From: Kitasatospora cineracea
GTDB lineage: Bacteria; Actinomycetota; Actinomycetes; Streptomycetales; Streptomycetaceae
NCBI RefSeq assembly: GCF_003751605.1
Contig: NZ_RJVJ01000001.1
Span: 5,146,001-5,210,000, forward strand
DNA: 64,000 nucleotides
Direction: 5' to 3'
The notes below the pieces were generated by a model, which was not told the origin of the DNA, did not search any database, and worked only from the letters and a program-made list of their open reading frames with translations. The translations under genes were made by a program, and so were the position numbers. Positions within the stretch are counted from its first letter, which is position 1, and every line of letters begins with the position of its first letter. Below are positions 42,339-51,362 of this stretch, in pieces.

Positions 42339-44684
42339 TCAGGGGGCCTGGACGGTGGCGGTGGCGCCGGGGGCGACCGGGACGGTGACGTAGGTGTACG
42401 TCGTGCCGTCGACCGTCTTGGTGGCGGCGCTCCGCGAAGCCCCGTTGACGGTCAGCGTGCCGTAGCTGCCGGGGATCCGGGCCTCCCAGGTGTAGCCGTC
42501 CGTGCCGGTCTTGTTGGTCAGCGTCGACTTGGTGGTGCCGTCGTGGCGGAGGGTGAAGGTGTTGCGGCCGATCGGGAGGTCGTCGAGCTGGAGCCAGGAG
42601 GTGCCGGTGGGCAGGTGGGGGGCGGTGGCCAGGGTGTGCGCGGGGGCGTTCGGGTCGACGCCCATCAGGCCCTGGACGGTCTGGCTGACCAGGGTGAAGG
42701 AGACCTCCGGGTAGTCGCCGTCGGGGCCCTGCTTGGTGACCACGTGCTGGTCGTTGCGGCGGTCGTAGACGTACTGCATCCACTTCCAGGCCGTGTCGTT
42801 GCGGTTGTAGGCGAAGAAGGTGTCCGGCAGGTAGGTGTACGCCTCGATGTTGGAGGGCTTGTCGGCGCCCTGCGACTGCTGGTCGATGTAGTCGAGGTAG
42901 GCGTCGTTGCGCGGGCCCGCGTCGACGATCTTCTTCATCGGCATGAACCAGGAGTTCTCCTTGCCCCAGCCGGTGATGGCCGCACCGCTGGTGCTGTAGC
43001 CGCGGACCATCGAGGCGCCGCTGCCGGTGCCGCTCCAGGTGGTGTTGAAGTAGCTCTTCAGGTCGGCGGCCTTCTGCGCGTACTGCGCGGACAGCGCGCT
43101 GTCGCCGCGGCCGGCGGCCAGGTCGGCGACGGCCAGCAGGGCCTGGTACTGGGAGCCGATCGAGTCGCCGGCCTCGGCGAAGTGCTCGCCGCCGCCCTCG
43201 TCGTAGCTGGCCGCGCCGGAGAAGATGCCGTTGCCGGTGCCCTCGGCGACGCCGTTGGGCTTGGCGGAGTCGTGCTGGGTGATGAACTCGTTGGTGGCGT
43301 GCTGGTAGTACGACCACAGCGCGGGGTCGGTGACGTAGGAGCTGTCGCCGCTCCAGCGGTAGGCCCGGTCGGCCTTCTCGACCAGCTCGAAGGTCGCGGG
43401 CACCTCGCGGACGAAGCTGTCCGGGCCGTAGTAGTCGATGGACAGGTTGGTGCGGTCGTCGAAGTTCAGCGACCAGACCGGGTAGTACTTCTGCTCGGCG
43501 GTGGCGGTAGCGGCGAACGCGCCCAGCATGCTGCGGTTCTCGGTGTGCAGGCCCAGCGCGGCGGCGCCGTCCACCTGGTGGGCGGCGTCGCGGCCGTAGA
43601 AGGCGGAGCGGTGCGCGTAGCCCGCCCAGTACGAGGCCTCGTAGGTGGTGCTGCCGGTGCCGCCGGTGTGGTTCTCGTCGACGTTCACCGGGCCGGTGGC
43701 GCCCGGGAGCTGCACCCAGCTGTCGGCCTTGGCGGTGGCCCAGGCGAACAGTTCGGCGATCTTCGGGTCGGAGGAGGTGGCCTTCGGCTGGGTCGCCGGG
43801 GTGGGGGAGACCATCAGGTCGTCCACGTTGATCCAGGAGCTGCCGGACTCGAAGGCGATCTCGATCCGGTCCCCGGCGTTCACGGCGACCCGGCCGACGG
43901 TGTAGCGGGCGTAGCCGGAGCGGGACGGCAGGGCGACCGTCCCGGCGACGGTGCCGTTGACCCGGACGGTGAAGGCGCCGCCGGTGCCGCCGGTGGAGAT
44001 CCAGGCCGAGAAGCCGTAAGTGCCGGGGCCGTTGGCGGTGATGGTCTGGGAGACCTTCTTGCCGGTGCCGCCGTCCAGGTAGGCCAGCTTGGTGCCGCCG
44101 TGCGGGTTGTTGGTCGCCACGCCGGTGCCGGAGGTGAACTGCCAGGCGGAGCCGCCCTGTTCGAAGCCCGGGTCGGTGACGGCCGGGCCGGACAGCGCGA
44201 GCGAGACGTCGTCGACGTTGAGCCAGGAGCTGCCGGACTCGAAGGCGATCTCCAGCTGGTCGCCGGCCTTCACCGCGATCCGGGGAACGGTGTAGCGGGC
44301 GTACGCGGCCCGGACGGCGGGGGCGACCGTCCCGGCGACGGTGCCGTTGACCCGGACGGTGAAGGCGCCGCCGGCGCCGCCGGCGGCGATCCAGGCCGAG
44401 ACGTCGTAGACGCCGGCGCCCTGGGCGGTGATGGTCTGGGAGACCTTCTTGCCGGTGCCGCCGTCCAGGTAGGCCAGCTGGCCGCCGGAGTGCGGCAGGT
44501 TGCTCGCCACACCGCTCCCGGAGGTGAAGGACCAGCCGGAACTCCCGCTCTCGAAGCCGGGGTTGGCGATGGCCGGGACGGCGGTGGCGGCGGCGGCCGC
44601 AGTGGGAGCGGTGGCGGGGGCGAGCGCCGCCAGCAGGGGGAGGGCCGCCAGCAGGGTGAGGCGGGCAGGGCGCGCAGGACGCAT
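42339..44684 (-). CDS. Secreted (alpha/alpha)6 six-hairpin-type glycosidase with two tandem N-terminal CBMs
   Basis: 781 aa with a Sec signal (cleavage near TAAAAA, about residue 35). Two near-identical carbohydrate-binding sandwiches follow at about 40-170 and 170-305. Each reads NPGFE or DPGFE, SGTG, LAYLDGGTGKKVSQTI, GGAFTVRVNGTVAGTV and FESGSSW(L/I)NVDD. The catalytic part (about 315-690) is rich in aromatic helix starts (TTYEASYWAGYAHRSAFYGRD, KENSWFMPMK, GPDGDYPEVSF) and resembles six-hairpin glycosidases without matching a family I can name. A small beta domain closes it. The ATG has GGAG upstream. The promoter element is shared with the phospholipase gene. Confidence 0.75.
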   Translation of the reverse strand: MRPARPARLTLLAALPLLAALAPATAPTAAAAATAVPAIANPGFESGSSGWSFTSGSGVASNLPHSGGQLAYLDGGTGKKVSQTITAQGAGVYDVSAWIAAGGAGGAFTVRVNGTVAGTVAPAVRAAYARYTVPRIAVKAGDQLEIAFESGSSWLNVDDVSLALSGPAVTDPGFEQGGSAWQFTSGTGVATNNPHGGTKLAYLDGGTGKKVSQTITANGPGTYGFSAWISTGGTGGAFTVRVNGTVAGTVALPSRSGYARYTVGRVAVNAGDRIEIAFESGSSWINVDDLMVSPTPATQPKATSSDPKIAELFAWATAKADSWVQLPGATGPVNVDENHTGGTGSTTYEASYWAGYAHRSAFYGRDAAHQVDGAAALGLHTENRSMLGAFAATATAEQKYYPVWSLNFDDRTNLSIDYYGPDSFVREVPATFELVEKADRAYRWSGDSSYVTDPALWSYYQHATNEFITQHDSAKPNGVAEGTGNGIFSGAASYDEGGGEHFAEAGDSIGSQYQALLAVADLAAGRGDSALSAQYAQKAADLKSYFNTTWSGTGSGASMVRGYSTSGAAITGWGKENSWFMPMKKIVDAGPRNDAYLDYIDQQSQGADKPSNIEAYTYLPDTFFAYNRNDTAWKWMQYVYDRRNDQHVVTKQGPDGDYPEVSFTLVSQTVQGLMGVDPNAPAHTLATAPHLPTGTSWLQLDDLPIGRNTFTLRHDGTTKSTLTNKTGTDGYTWEARIPGSYGTLTVNGASRSAATKTVDGTTYTYVTVPVAPGATATVQAP

Positions 44685-44728
44685 GGGGAGCTCCGGTCAG
44701 GGTGGGGTGACGGATGCGATGGGCGGAC

Positions 44729-44837
44729 GCTAACAGTCCGGATGGCAGCCTTCAATACCCTTGCAATGTTTCAATGTCATATACGTCGCCGTATTTTCAA
44801 TGACATCTTGCAAGTCGGATCGCGGGGTTGCTAGCGT
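44729..44837. promoter_or_regulatory. Divergent promoter/operator with CTTGCA...TGCAAG half-sites
   Basis: GCTAACAG (44729), TTCAATA (44751), CCTTGCA (44759) and TGCAAGTC (44809) occur in the same order and almost the same spacing as at 20461-20548. On the plus strand, TTGCAA (44808) and TAGCGT (44832) with an 18-bp spacer could be the promoter of the ABC operon, with an operator half-site over the -35. The LacI protein at 49830 is the likely ligand-responsive repressor. Confidence 0.55.
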
Positions 44838-44884
44838 CCTGCCCAGTCGGCACCAGAGCCGACCTGGAACAAGGTGGTTCGATC

Positions 44885-46237
44885 ATGGACATCTCTCGTC
44901 GCAGCGTCCTGAGAGCGGGCGGCGCCCTCGCCGTCGGAGCGGGCCTGTCCGGCCTGGCGGCCTGCAGCGGCTCGGGCAGCGGGAGCGGCGGTGGCGCCGG
45001 GGCCGAGGGCTCGGCCACCAAGGGCGACATCACCGTCTGGAGCTGGGCCAGTCCGGCCGCCGAGATGAAGGCCCTGGTCCCGGCCTTCAACGCCCAGTAC
45101 CCGGACATCAAGGTCACCGTCCAGGACATCGGCAACCCGGCGATCTGGGACAAGATCACCACCGGCCTGGCGGCCGGCGGCAGCGGCCTCGCCGACGTCA
45201 TGCACATCGGCATCGACTACCTGCCCGGCTACACCGAGAAGTTCCCCAACGGCCTGGCCGACCTCGGCCGGCTCGGCGCCGACACCTACAAGGACGCCTT
45301 CGCCGCGGGCGTGTGGGAGAGCGCCGTCGGCCGCAACGGCAAGGTCAGCGCCCTGCCGATGGAGGCCAACTCCGGCGGCTTCTACTACCGCTCCGACATC
45401 TTCGAGCAGGCCGGGGTGGACGTGAAGTCCATCGCCACCTGGGACGACGCCATCGAGGCCGGCAAGGTCGTCAAGGCGAAGACCGGCAAGTACCTGCTCG
45501 GCCTCGACAAGCCCGCCTCCATCCCGGACGCGGCCAACTTCTTCCAGATGCTGCTCCAGCTCCAGGGCGCCTTCTACTTCGACCTGGACGGCGGCATCAC
45601 GCTCGACTCCGCCGAGTCCGTCAAGGCCATGACGATCATCAAGCAGCTCAACGACGCCGGCCTGGTCGCCGACCTCTCCGGCGGCTGGAACGCCCAGATC
45701 GCCGCGATCAAGGCCGAGACCTGCGCGGTGCTGCCGATGCCGACCTGGTACGGCGGCATCATCGAGGACACCGTCCCCGACCAGAAGGGCAAGTGGGGCG
45801 TCCGGCTGCCCCCGGCCGTGCGCCGCGGCGGCTCCACCGCCGCCACCGTCAACTCGACCTACCTGAGCATCGCCGGCAGCAGCAAGCAGCAGGCCGCCGC
45901 CTGGAAGTTCGTCGAGTTCGTCCTCACCCGGCCGGAGAACCTGGTGAAGATCTACAAGGACAAGGGCATCGCCCCGGCTCTGATGAAGGCCTACGACGAC
46001 CCGGTGTTCCACACCCCGTCGGAGTTCTTCGGCGGCCAGCAGAAGGGCGAGGTGTTCCTCGACGCGCTCAAGGCCCCCTCCCCGGCCGTCAACTACAGCT
46101 CCGACTACGCCCGCGCGCTCAAGGTCGTCACCGACGCCCAGACCAAGGTGCTGCTCAAGGGCGCCGACCCGGCCGAGGTGCTCAAGCAGGCCGCCGACCA
46201 GCTCGCCCAGCAGACGGGCCGCAGGGTCGTCCGATGA
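44885..46237 (+). CDS. Tat-type sugar-binding lipoprotein of an ABC operon
   Basis: 450 aa from ATG 44885. The twin-arginine motif SRRSVLRAGG (arginines 5-6) leads into a lipobox LAAC (Cys27), so it is a Tat-exported lipoprotein. Solute-binding family 1 fold: ITVWSWASPAAEMKALVPAF and a conserved core ending in VLKQAADQLAQQ. It is the first gene of an operon with two permeases and a GH36 glycosidase, each overlapping or closely spaced. The presumed ligand is an alpha-galactoside such as melibiose or raffinose-type oligosaccharide, inferred from GH36. Confidence 0.9.
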   Translation: MDISRRSVLRAGGALAVGAGLSGLAACSGSGSGSGGGAGAEGSATKGDITVWSWASPAAEMKALVPAFNAQYPDIKVTVQDIGNPAIWDKITTGLAAGGSGLADVMHIGIDYLPGYTEKFPNGLADLGRLGADTYKDAFAAGVWESAVGRNGKVSALPMEANSGGFYYRSDIFEQAGVDVKSIATWDDAIEAGKVVKAKTGKYLLGLDKPASIPDAANFFQMLLQLQGAFYFDLDGGITLDSAESVKAMTIIKQLNDAGLVADLSGGWNAQIAAIKAETCAVLPMPTWYGGIIEDTVPDQKGKWGVRLPPAVRRGGSTAATVNSTYLSIAGSSKQQAAAWKFVEFVLTRPENLVKIYKDKGIAPALMKAYDDPVFHTPSEFFGGQQKGEVFLDALKAPSPAVNYSSDYARALKVVTDAQTKVLLKGADPAEVLKQAADQLAQQTGRRVVR

Positions 46238-47157
46238 GCACCGCCACCACCCAGCGGCCCACCGGGCAGCAGGCGGCCCCCCGGTCGGGGCCGCCCCGCC
46301 TGACCGGACGACGGCTGGCCCCGTACGCCTTCGTGCTGCCGGCCGTCGCCCTGTTCGCCGCGTTCAAGCTCTACCCGATCGGCTGGTCCCTCGTCCTCAG
46401 CCTGTACAAGAGCGTCGACGGGACGGACACCTTCGTCGGCGGCGACAACTACACCCGACTGCTGCACGACCCGCTGTTCTGGACGGCGCTGAAGAACACC
46501 GCCGTCATCCTGGTGATCCAGGTCCCGATCATGCTCGCGCTGGCCACCGCCCTCGCAGTGGCCTTCAACTCCCGGCTGCTGCGCGCCCGTTCGCTGTTCC
46601 GGCTCGGCTTCTTCCTGCCGATGGTCACCGGCCTGGTCGCCTACGGCGTGATCTTCTCGGTCCTGCTCAACGAGAAGTACGGCCTGGTCAACTGGCTGCT
46701 GCACTTCGCCGGCATCGGCCCGGTGCCTTGGCTGACCGACCCGCTCTGGGCGAAGATCTCCCTGGCCCTCGCCCTGACCTGGCACTACACCGGCTACAAC
46801 GCCGTCATCCTGCTCGCCCGGCTGCAGTCGATCCCCGCCGAGCTGTACGACGCCGCCGCCGTCGACGGCGCCGGCCCCTGGAAGGCGTTCCGGCACGTCA
46901 CCCTGCCCGGGCTGCGCCCCGCGCTGCTGCTCACCACCGTGCTGTCCACCATCGGCACCCTGCAGATCTTCGACGAGCCGTTCATCCTCACCCACGGCGG
47001 ACCGGACAACGCCACCCTGACCATCGGCGTCTACCTGTACCAGAACGCCTTCACCTACTTCGACTTCGGCTACGCCTCGGCCATCGCCTACGCGCTGGCC
47101 ATCCTGATCGGCATCCTCGGGCTGATCCAGTTCAAGGTGCTGGGAGACAAGTCATGA
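46234..47157 (+). CDS. Sugar ABC transporter permease, MalF type
   Basis: 307 aa. The start overlaps the SBP stop as ATGA. Six helices and EAA loop DAAAVDGAGPWKAFRHVTLPGL. VFILTHGGPDNAT-like text near the C-terminus (PFILTHGGPDNATLT) is the usual MalF-type signature. It works with the next gene as the channel. Confidence 0.93.
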   Translation: MSTATTQRPTGQQAAPRSGPPRLTGRRLAPYAFVLPAVALFAAFKLYPIGWSLVLSLYKSVDGTDTFVGGDNYTRLLHDPLFWTALKNTAVILVIQVPIMLALATALAVAFNSRLLRARSLFRLGFFLPMVTGLVAYGVIFSVLLNEKYGLVNWLLHFAGIGPVPWLTDPLWAKISLALALTWHYTGYNAVILLARLQSIPAELYDAAAVDGAGPWKAFRHVTLPGLRPALLLTTVLSTIGTLQIFDEPFILTHGGPDNATLTIGVYLYQNAFTYFDFGYASAIAYALAILIGILGLIQFKVLGDKS

Positions 47158-48023
47158 GCACCACCCCGGCCACCGCCGCCGCCCGCCGAGCCAAGGGCGC
47201 CCCCGGCCGCCTGCGCAACAGCATCGGCCTCACCTGGGGGCTGGCCATCGCGCTCGCCGCCGTCCTGCTCCCGTTCTACTGGCTGGTCATCGCCGCCACC
47301 CACACCAGCAACGAGATCTTCGACTCCCCGCCGCCGCTCACCCCCGGCGGCAACCTGTTCCACAACCTGAGCACCCTGCAGACCACCGCGCAGTTCGGCC
47401 GGGTGGTGCTCAACTCGCTGCTGATCGCCGTCGTCTACACCCTGTGCGCGGGAGCCGTCTGCACGCTGGCCGGCTACGCCTTCGCCAAGTACCGCTTCAA
47501 GGGCCGCGACGCGATCTTCGGACTGCTGATGCTCGGCCTGGTCGTGCCCAACCAGGTCACCCTGGTCCCGCTGTTCAAGATGATGGCCGACCTGGAGTGG
47601 CTCAACACCTACCAGGCGGTGATCCTGCCCAACCTGGCACTGCCCTTCGGGATCTTCCTGATGCGCCAGTCCATGGGCACCATCCCGGACGAACTGCTCG
47701 ACTCCGGACGGATCGACGGCTGCGGCGAGTTCCGGCTCTTCCTGCGGGTGGTGCTGCCGCCGATGCGCCCCGCGCTCGCCGCGCTCGGCATCTTCCTGTT
47801 CCTGTTCCAGTGGAACGACTTCGTCTGGCCGCTGGTCGTGCTGCGCGACAGCGCCTCGCTGACCATCCCGGTCGCCCTCGCCTCGCTGAAGGGCGTCGTC
47901 GACACCGACTACGGCGCGATCATGACCGGCACCGCCGTCGCCGCGATCCCGATGGCGATCGTCTTCCTCGCCCTCCAGCGCCACTTCGTCTCCGGCCTGC
48001 TGGCCGGCGCCGTCAAGGAGTAA
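47154..48023 (+). CDS. Sugar ABC transporter permease, MalG type
   Basis: 289 aa, ATGA overlap with the preceding permease. The EAA-type loop reads DSGRIDGCGEFRLFLRVVLPPMRP; the last residues are LLAGAVKE. No ATPase gene follows, so a shared MsiK-type ATPase is assumed. The AAGGAG at the end of this gene serves as the ribosome-binding site of the GH36 gene. Confidence 0.93.
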   Translation: MSTTPATAAARRAKGAPGRLRNSIGLTWGLAIALAAVLLPFYWLVIAATHTSNEIFDSPPPLTPGGNLFHNLSTLQTTAQFGRVVLNSLLIAVVYTLCAGAVCTLAGYAFAKYRFKGRDAIFGLLMLGLVVPNQVTLVPLFKMMADLEWLNTYQAVILPNLALPFGIFLMRQSMGTIPDELLDSGRIDGCGEFRLFLRVVLPPMRPALAALGIFLFLFQWNDFVWPLVVLRDSASLTIPVALASLKGVVDTDYGAIMTGTAVAAIPMAIVFLALQRHFVSGLLAGAVKE

Positions 48024-48028
48024 CCGCC

Positions 48029-49783
48029 GTGACCACCCTGGCCCCCGAGGCCGTCACCACCGCCGAGCTCGCCCCGGCCCGGTACGCCCCCCTGCTCGAC
48101 ACCGTCGAGGTCGCCGTCCTCGCCGACGGCACGGACGCCGCATGGAGCCTGGACGGCACCGGACCGGGCGTCAGGGTCCTGCGGATCGACGCCCCCGGGG
48201 CCGCGGTCGAGGTCCGCCTCACCGTCCCGCTCGGCGACGCCGCCGGCTACTGGCACCCCGGCGCCGACTGGCGCCGCACCCTGGTCGCCGACTGGGAGGG
48301 CCGGGCCACCGTCAGCCTGGCCGACAGCCTCGCCGCCGGCTGCCTGTACGACTCCACCGGCGCCACCCTGCTCACCTTCGCCACCGCCGACCCGGTGCCC
48401 GAGGTCTCGCTGCGCTACGGCGTCTCCGAGGAGAACGACACCCACGTCGTCCACCTCCACCTGCCGCCCGCCGACCAGCCCCACCGTCTGCTGTTCGTCC
48501 CGCGGGCCGCCTCCGTCGCCGGCGCCCTGCGCCCGCTGCGCGGCTGGTACGCGGCCCGCACCGACCCGATGCCCGTCCCGGAGGCCGCCCGGCTGCCGCT
48601 GTGGTGCACCTGGTACGCCTACAACCAGGACGTCGACGCCATCGAGGTCACCGAACAGGCCCGGATCGCCGCCGAGTTGGGCTTCGGGGCGCTGATCCTG
48701 GACGACGGCTGGCAGCGCTACGGCAGCGGCCGCGGCTACGCGGGCGTCGGCGACTGGATCCCCGACGGGGCGAAGTTCCCGGACTTCGCCGGGCACGTCG
48801 CCGTCGTCCGCGAGACCGGCCTGCGCTACCTCGCCTGGATCGCCCCGCTGCTGCTCGGCCCGAACGCCGACTGCCACGCCGCCTGGGCCCCGTACGCCAC
48901 CCGCGCCGCCGGCGTCCCCGGCGCGCACGTCCTCGACCCGCGCCACCCGGAGGTGCGCGCGCACGTCGTCGACACCTGCGTGCGGGTGGTGCGCGACTAC
49001 GGTCTGGACGGCCTCAAGGTCGACTTCCTCGACGAGGCCATGGTCTACGCCCACGACGGCGGCGAAGACGTCGGCCGGGCCCTGCTGCTGCTGCTCGCCG
49101 ACCTGCGCACCGCCCTCGAAGCCGTCCGCCCCGAACTACTGCTGGAGCTGCGCCAGCCCTACGTGGGCCCGGCCATGGCCGCGTTCGGCAACATGCTGCG
49201 CTCCTTCGACTGCCCGGCGGACTCCACCGCCAACCGGGTCCGCACCCTGGACACCGCGCTGCTGGCCACCGGCGGCGTCGTGCACAGCGACCCGCTGCTG
49301 TGGGACGCCGGCGCCCCCGTCGAGGCCGCCGCCCGGCAGCTGATCGGCGCCCTGCACTCCGTCCCGCAGGTCTCCGTGCGACTCGACACGCTGCCCGCCG
49401 AACACCTCGACGCGCTGCGCTTCTGGCTCGCCGAATGGCGCCGGCTGCGCCCGCAGCTGCTGGAGGGCGCCGTCGAACCCGGCCGCCCCGACGAGCAGTA
49501 CACCCTGGTCGAGTCGGTCGCCGACGGCGTCCGGGTGGTCGACGTGCACACCGAGCGGGCGGTGCCCGTCCGCCCCGCCGAGCACACCGAAACGGTCCTG
49601 GTCAACGGCAGCACCGCGGACCGGATCGTACTGGACCTGCAGGGCGTCCAACTGCCGGTGGAGATCACGGTGCACGGCCCCGACGGCCGTATCATCGAGC
49701 GGGTCCAGACCACTTTCGCACCGGGTCTGCGCAGCCTCCGGGTGCCGCGGACCGGTCTGGTGAAGATCCGCGGCAACGCGTGA
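48029..49783 (+). CDS. Cytoplasmic GH36-type alpha-galactosidase (melibiase)
   Basis: 584 aa from GTG 48029, RBS AAGGAG inside the upstream gene, no signal peptide. GH-D barrel: WCTWYAYNQDVDAIEVTEQA, FGALILDDGWQ, nucleophile Asp332 in GLKVDF, and candidate acid/base Asp394 in RSFDCPADS (62 residues apart, as in known GH36 enzymes). It is shorter than typical 700-residue GH36 enzymes. It should cleave imported alpha-galactosides in the cytoplasm. Genetic linkage to the importer and to the LacI gene 46 bp downstream forms a compact uptake and hydrolysis unit. Confidence 0.88.
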   Translation: MTTLAPEAVTTAELAPARYAPLLDTVEVAVLADGTDAAWSLDGTGPGVRVLRIDAPGAAVEVRLTVPLGDAAGYWHPGADWRRTLVADWEGRATVSLADSLAAGCLYDSTGATLLTFATADPVPEVSLRYGVSEENDTHVVHLHLPPADQPHRLLFVPRAASVAGALRPLRGWYAARTDPMPVPEAARLPLWCTWYAYNQDVDAIEVTEQARIAAELGFGALILDDGWQRYGSGRGYAGVGDWIPDGAKFPDFAGHVAVVRETGLRYLAWIAPLLLGPNADCHAAWAPYATRAAGVPGAHVLDPRHPEVRAHVVDTCVRVVRDYGLDGLKVDFLDEAMVYAHDGGEDVGRALLLLLADLRTALEAVRPELLLELRQPYVGPAMAAFGNMLRSFDCPADSTANRVRTLDTALLATGGVVHSDPLLWDAGAPVEAAARQLIGALHSVPQVSVRLDTLPAEHLDALRFWLAEWRRLRPQLLEGAVEPGRPDEQYTLVESVADGVRVVDVHTERAVPVRPAEHTETVLVNGSTADRIVLDLQGVQLPVEITVHGPDGRIIERVQTTFAPGLRSLRVPRTGLVKIRGNA

Positions 49784-49829
49784 CCCGAGCGGTGGAGAGC
49801 GCGATGGAACGTCAGGCGAAGGGGAGGAC

Positions 49830-50828
49830 ATGAAGATCGGCATCGTCGAGATCGCCGCGCACGCGGGCGTCAGTGAGGCGACCGTCAGCCGGGTGATCAA
49901 CCGCCGGCAGGGCGTGGCCAAGAAGACCCGGGACGCCGTCGAGCAGGCCATGGCCGAACTCGGCTACGAGCGCGCGGTGCAGGGCCAGATCGTGGCCGTC
50001 GTCACCGAGCACGTCTCCAACCCGTTCTTCGCCGACGTCGCCGAGCGGATCGAGGCCGCGCTCGCCCCGCACGGCCTCAAGACCATCCTGTGCCCCGCCT
50101 TCCCCGGCGGGGTGCAGGAACCCGAGTACATCTCGGCGATCGTCGACAAGGGCATCGCCGCGGTCGTGTTCCTCTCCGCGTCCAACACCGTCGAGGGCGC
50201 CGACGAGGAGGTGTACGAGCTGCTGCGCTCGCGCCGCATCCCGTACGTCGGCGTCAACGGCGAGTTCGCCGACGGCGTGGCGGTGCCGGTGTTCTCCACC
50301 GACGACCGGCTCGCCGCCGAGCTCGCCGTCGACCACCTGCACCGGCTCGGGCACCGCGCCATCGGCATGGTCTCCGGTCCGGCCGGCAACCACCCCTCCG
50401 ACCGGCGCGTCCAGGGCTTCCTGGACGCGATGGCCCGGCGCGGACTGCCCGACGCGCAGCAGCTGGTGGTCCGCCAGTCCTACACCGTCGAGGGCGGGCA
50501 GGCGGCGGCGGGCGTGCTGCTCGGGCTGGGCGCGACCGCGATCGTCGCCGCCAGCGACTACATGGCGCTCGGCGTGATCCGCGGCGCGCGGCGGCTGGGG
50601 CGCACGGTGCCGGAGCAGGTGTCGGTGGTCGGCTACGACGGCACGATGATCACCGAGTTCACCGACCCGCCGCTGACCACCGTCCGCCAGCCCACCGACC
50701 GCCTCGCCCTGGAGGTCGGCCGCAGCGTCCTCGCCCTGGTCGGCGGCCGGGAGACCCCCGTCGGCGAGCTGCTGTTCGACCCCGAGCTGGTGATCCGCTC
50801 CACCACCGGGCCCGCTCCGCTCGCCTGA
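49830..50828 (+). CDS. LacI-family transcriptional regulator
   Basis: 332 aa. HTH at about 6-25 (EIAAHAGVSEATVSRVINRR) with the hinge, and a PBP1 effector domain with VVTEHVSNPFFADVAERIE, HRLGHRAIGMVSG and VSVVGYDGT. GGGGAGG precedes ATG 49830. It follows the ABC-GH36 operon and most likely represses it through CTTGCA/TGCAAG-type sites at 44760-44814. The same half-sites at 20493-20546 would put the phospholipase gene under it too. Confidence 0.92.
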   Translation: MKIGIVEIAAHAGVSEATVSRVINRRQGVAKKTRDAVEQAMAELGYERAVQGQIVAVVTEHVSNPFFADVAERIEAALAPHGLKTILCPAFPGGVQEPEYISAIVDKGIAAVVFLSASNTVEGADEEVYELLRSRRIPYVGVNGEFADGVAVPVFSTDDRLAAELAVDHLHRLGHRAIGMVSGPAGNHPSDRRVQGFLDAMARRGLPDAQQLVVRQSYTVEGGQAAAGVLLGLGATAIVAASDYMALGVIRGARRLGRTVPEQVSVVGYDGTMITEFTDPPLTTVRQPTDRLALEVGRSVLALVGGRETPVGELLFDPELVIRSTTGPAPLA

Positions 50829-51027
50829 CCCGGGCCCACCGCCGGGCCCACCGCCCGGGGCGTCGTCGACCGACGCCCCGGGCCGGTCCGGCACGCCTGC
50901 GGAAGGACGTCGCCGCAGGTCGGTAACGGTCTTGCGGCAGTGGGGGTTGGCTCTTGCGGCGGCCCGCCGACCCTGTGCATCGTATACGTATCGATTAGTC
51001 CCCCGACCCGAGAGACCGGTGACCCCC

Positions 51028-51285
51028 ATGCTCCGCAACGGACTCGAGCCCTGGCACATCCTGATCGCCGTCGTCGTCCTCGTCCTGCTCTTCGGCTCCA
51101 AGAAGCTCCCCGACATGGCCCGGGGCCTCGGCAAGTCGATGCGCATCCTCAAGGCCGAGACCAAGGCCCTGCGCGACGAGGACGAGCCGACGGCCCCCGA
51201 GGCCGCCCCGACGGCGGCGCAGCTCGCCGCCCCCGAGGCCGTCGCGCCCTCGGCCGCCGAGCGGGCGCGCGACCGCTCCGCCTGA
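51028..51285 (+). CDS. tatA: Twin-arginine translocase TatA/E-type component
   Basis: 85 aa from ATG 51028 (in-frame GTG 51019 is possible). A short N-terminus, one transmembrane helix (HILIAVVVLVLLFG), the hinge and amphipathic helix SKKLPDMARGLGKSMRI and an acidic, Ala/Pro-rich tail are the TatA pattern. It is a single gene without tatB or tatC beside it, so probably a paralogue to the main tat locus. Three Tat-type exports lie within the window (phospholipase, GH30 and the binding protein at 44885). Confidence 0.9.
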   Translation: MLRNGLEPWHILIAVVVLVLLFGSKKLPDMARGLGKSMRILKAETKALRDEDEPTAPEAAPTAAQLAAPEAVAPSAAERARDRSA

Positions 51286-51362
51286 CCCGTCCCGCTTCCG
51301 CCCCCAGGCCCCGTCGTACGCGTACCGGCGGGGCCTCCTGCTGACGTCCTCCGGAGGCTCCG

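Noticed and set aside
40875..44834. 1319-codon plus-strand open frame
   Set aside because: Runs antisense over an ABC binding protein and a glycosidase, with low-complexity Val/Gly/Ala text.
50980..50995. GTATACGTATC before tatA as an eighth GntR site
   Set aside because: The half-site spacing is not GTAT-N5-ATAC; it may simply be part of the tatA promoter.
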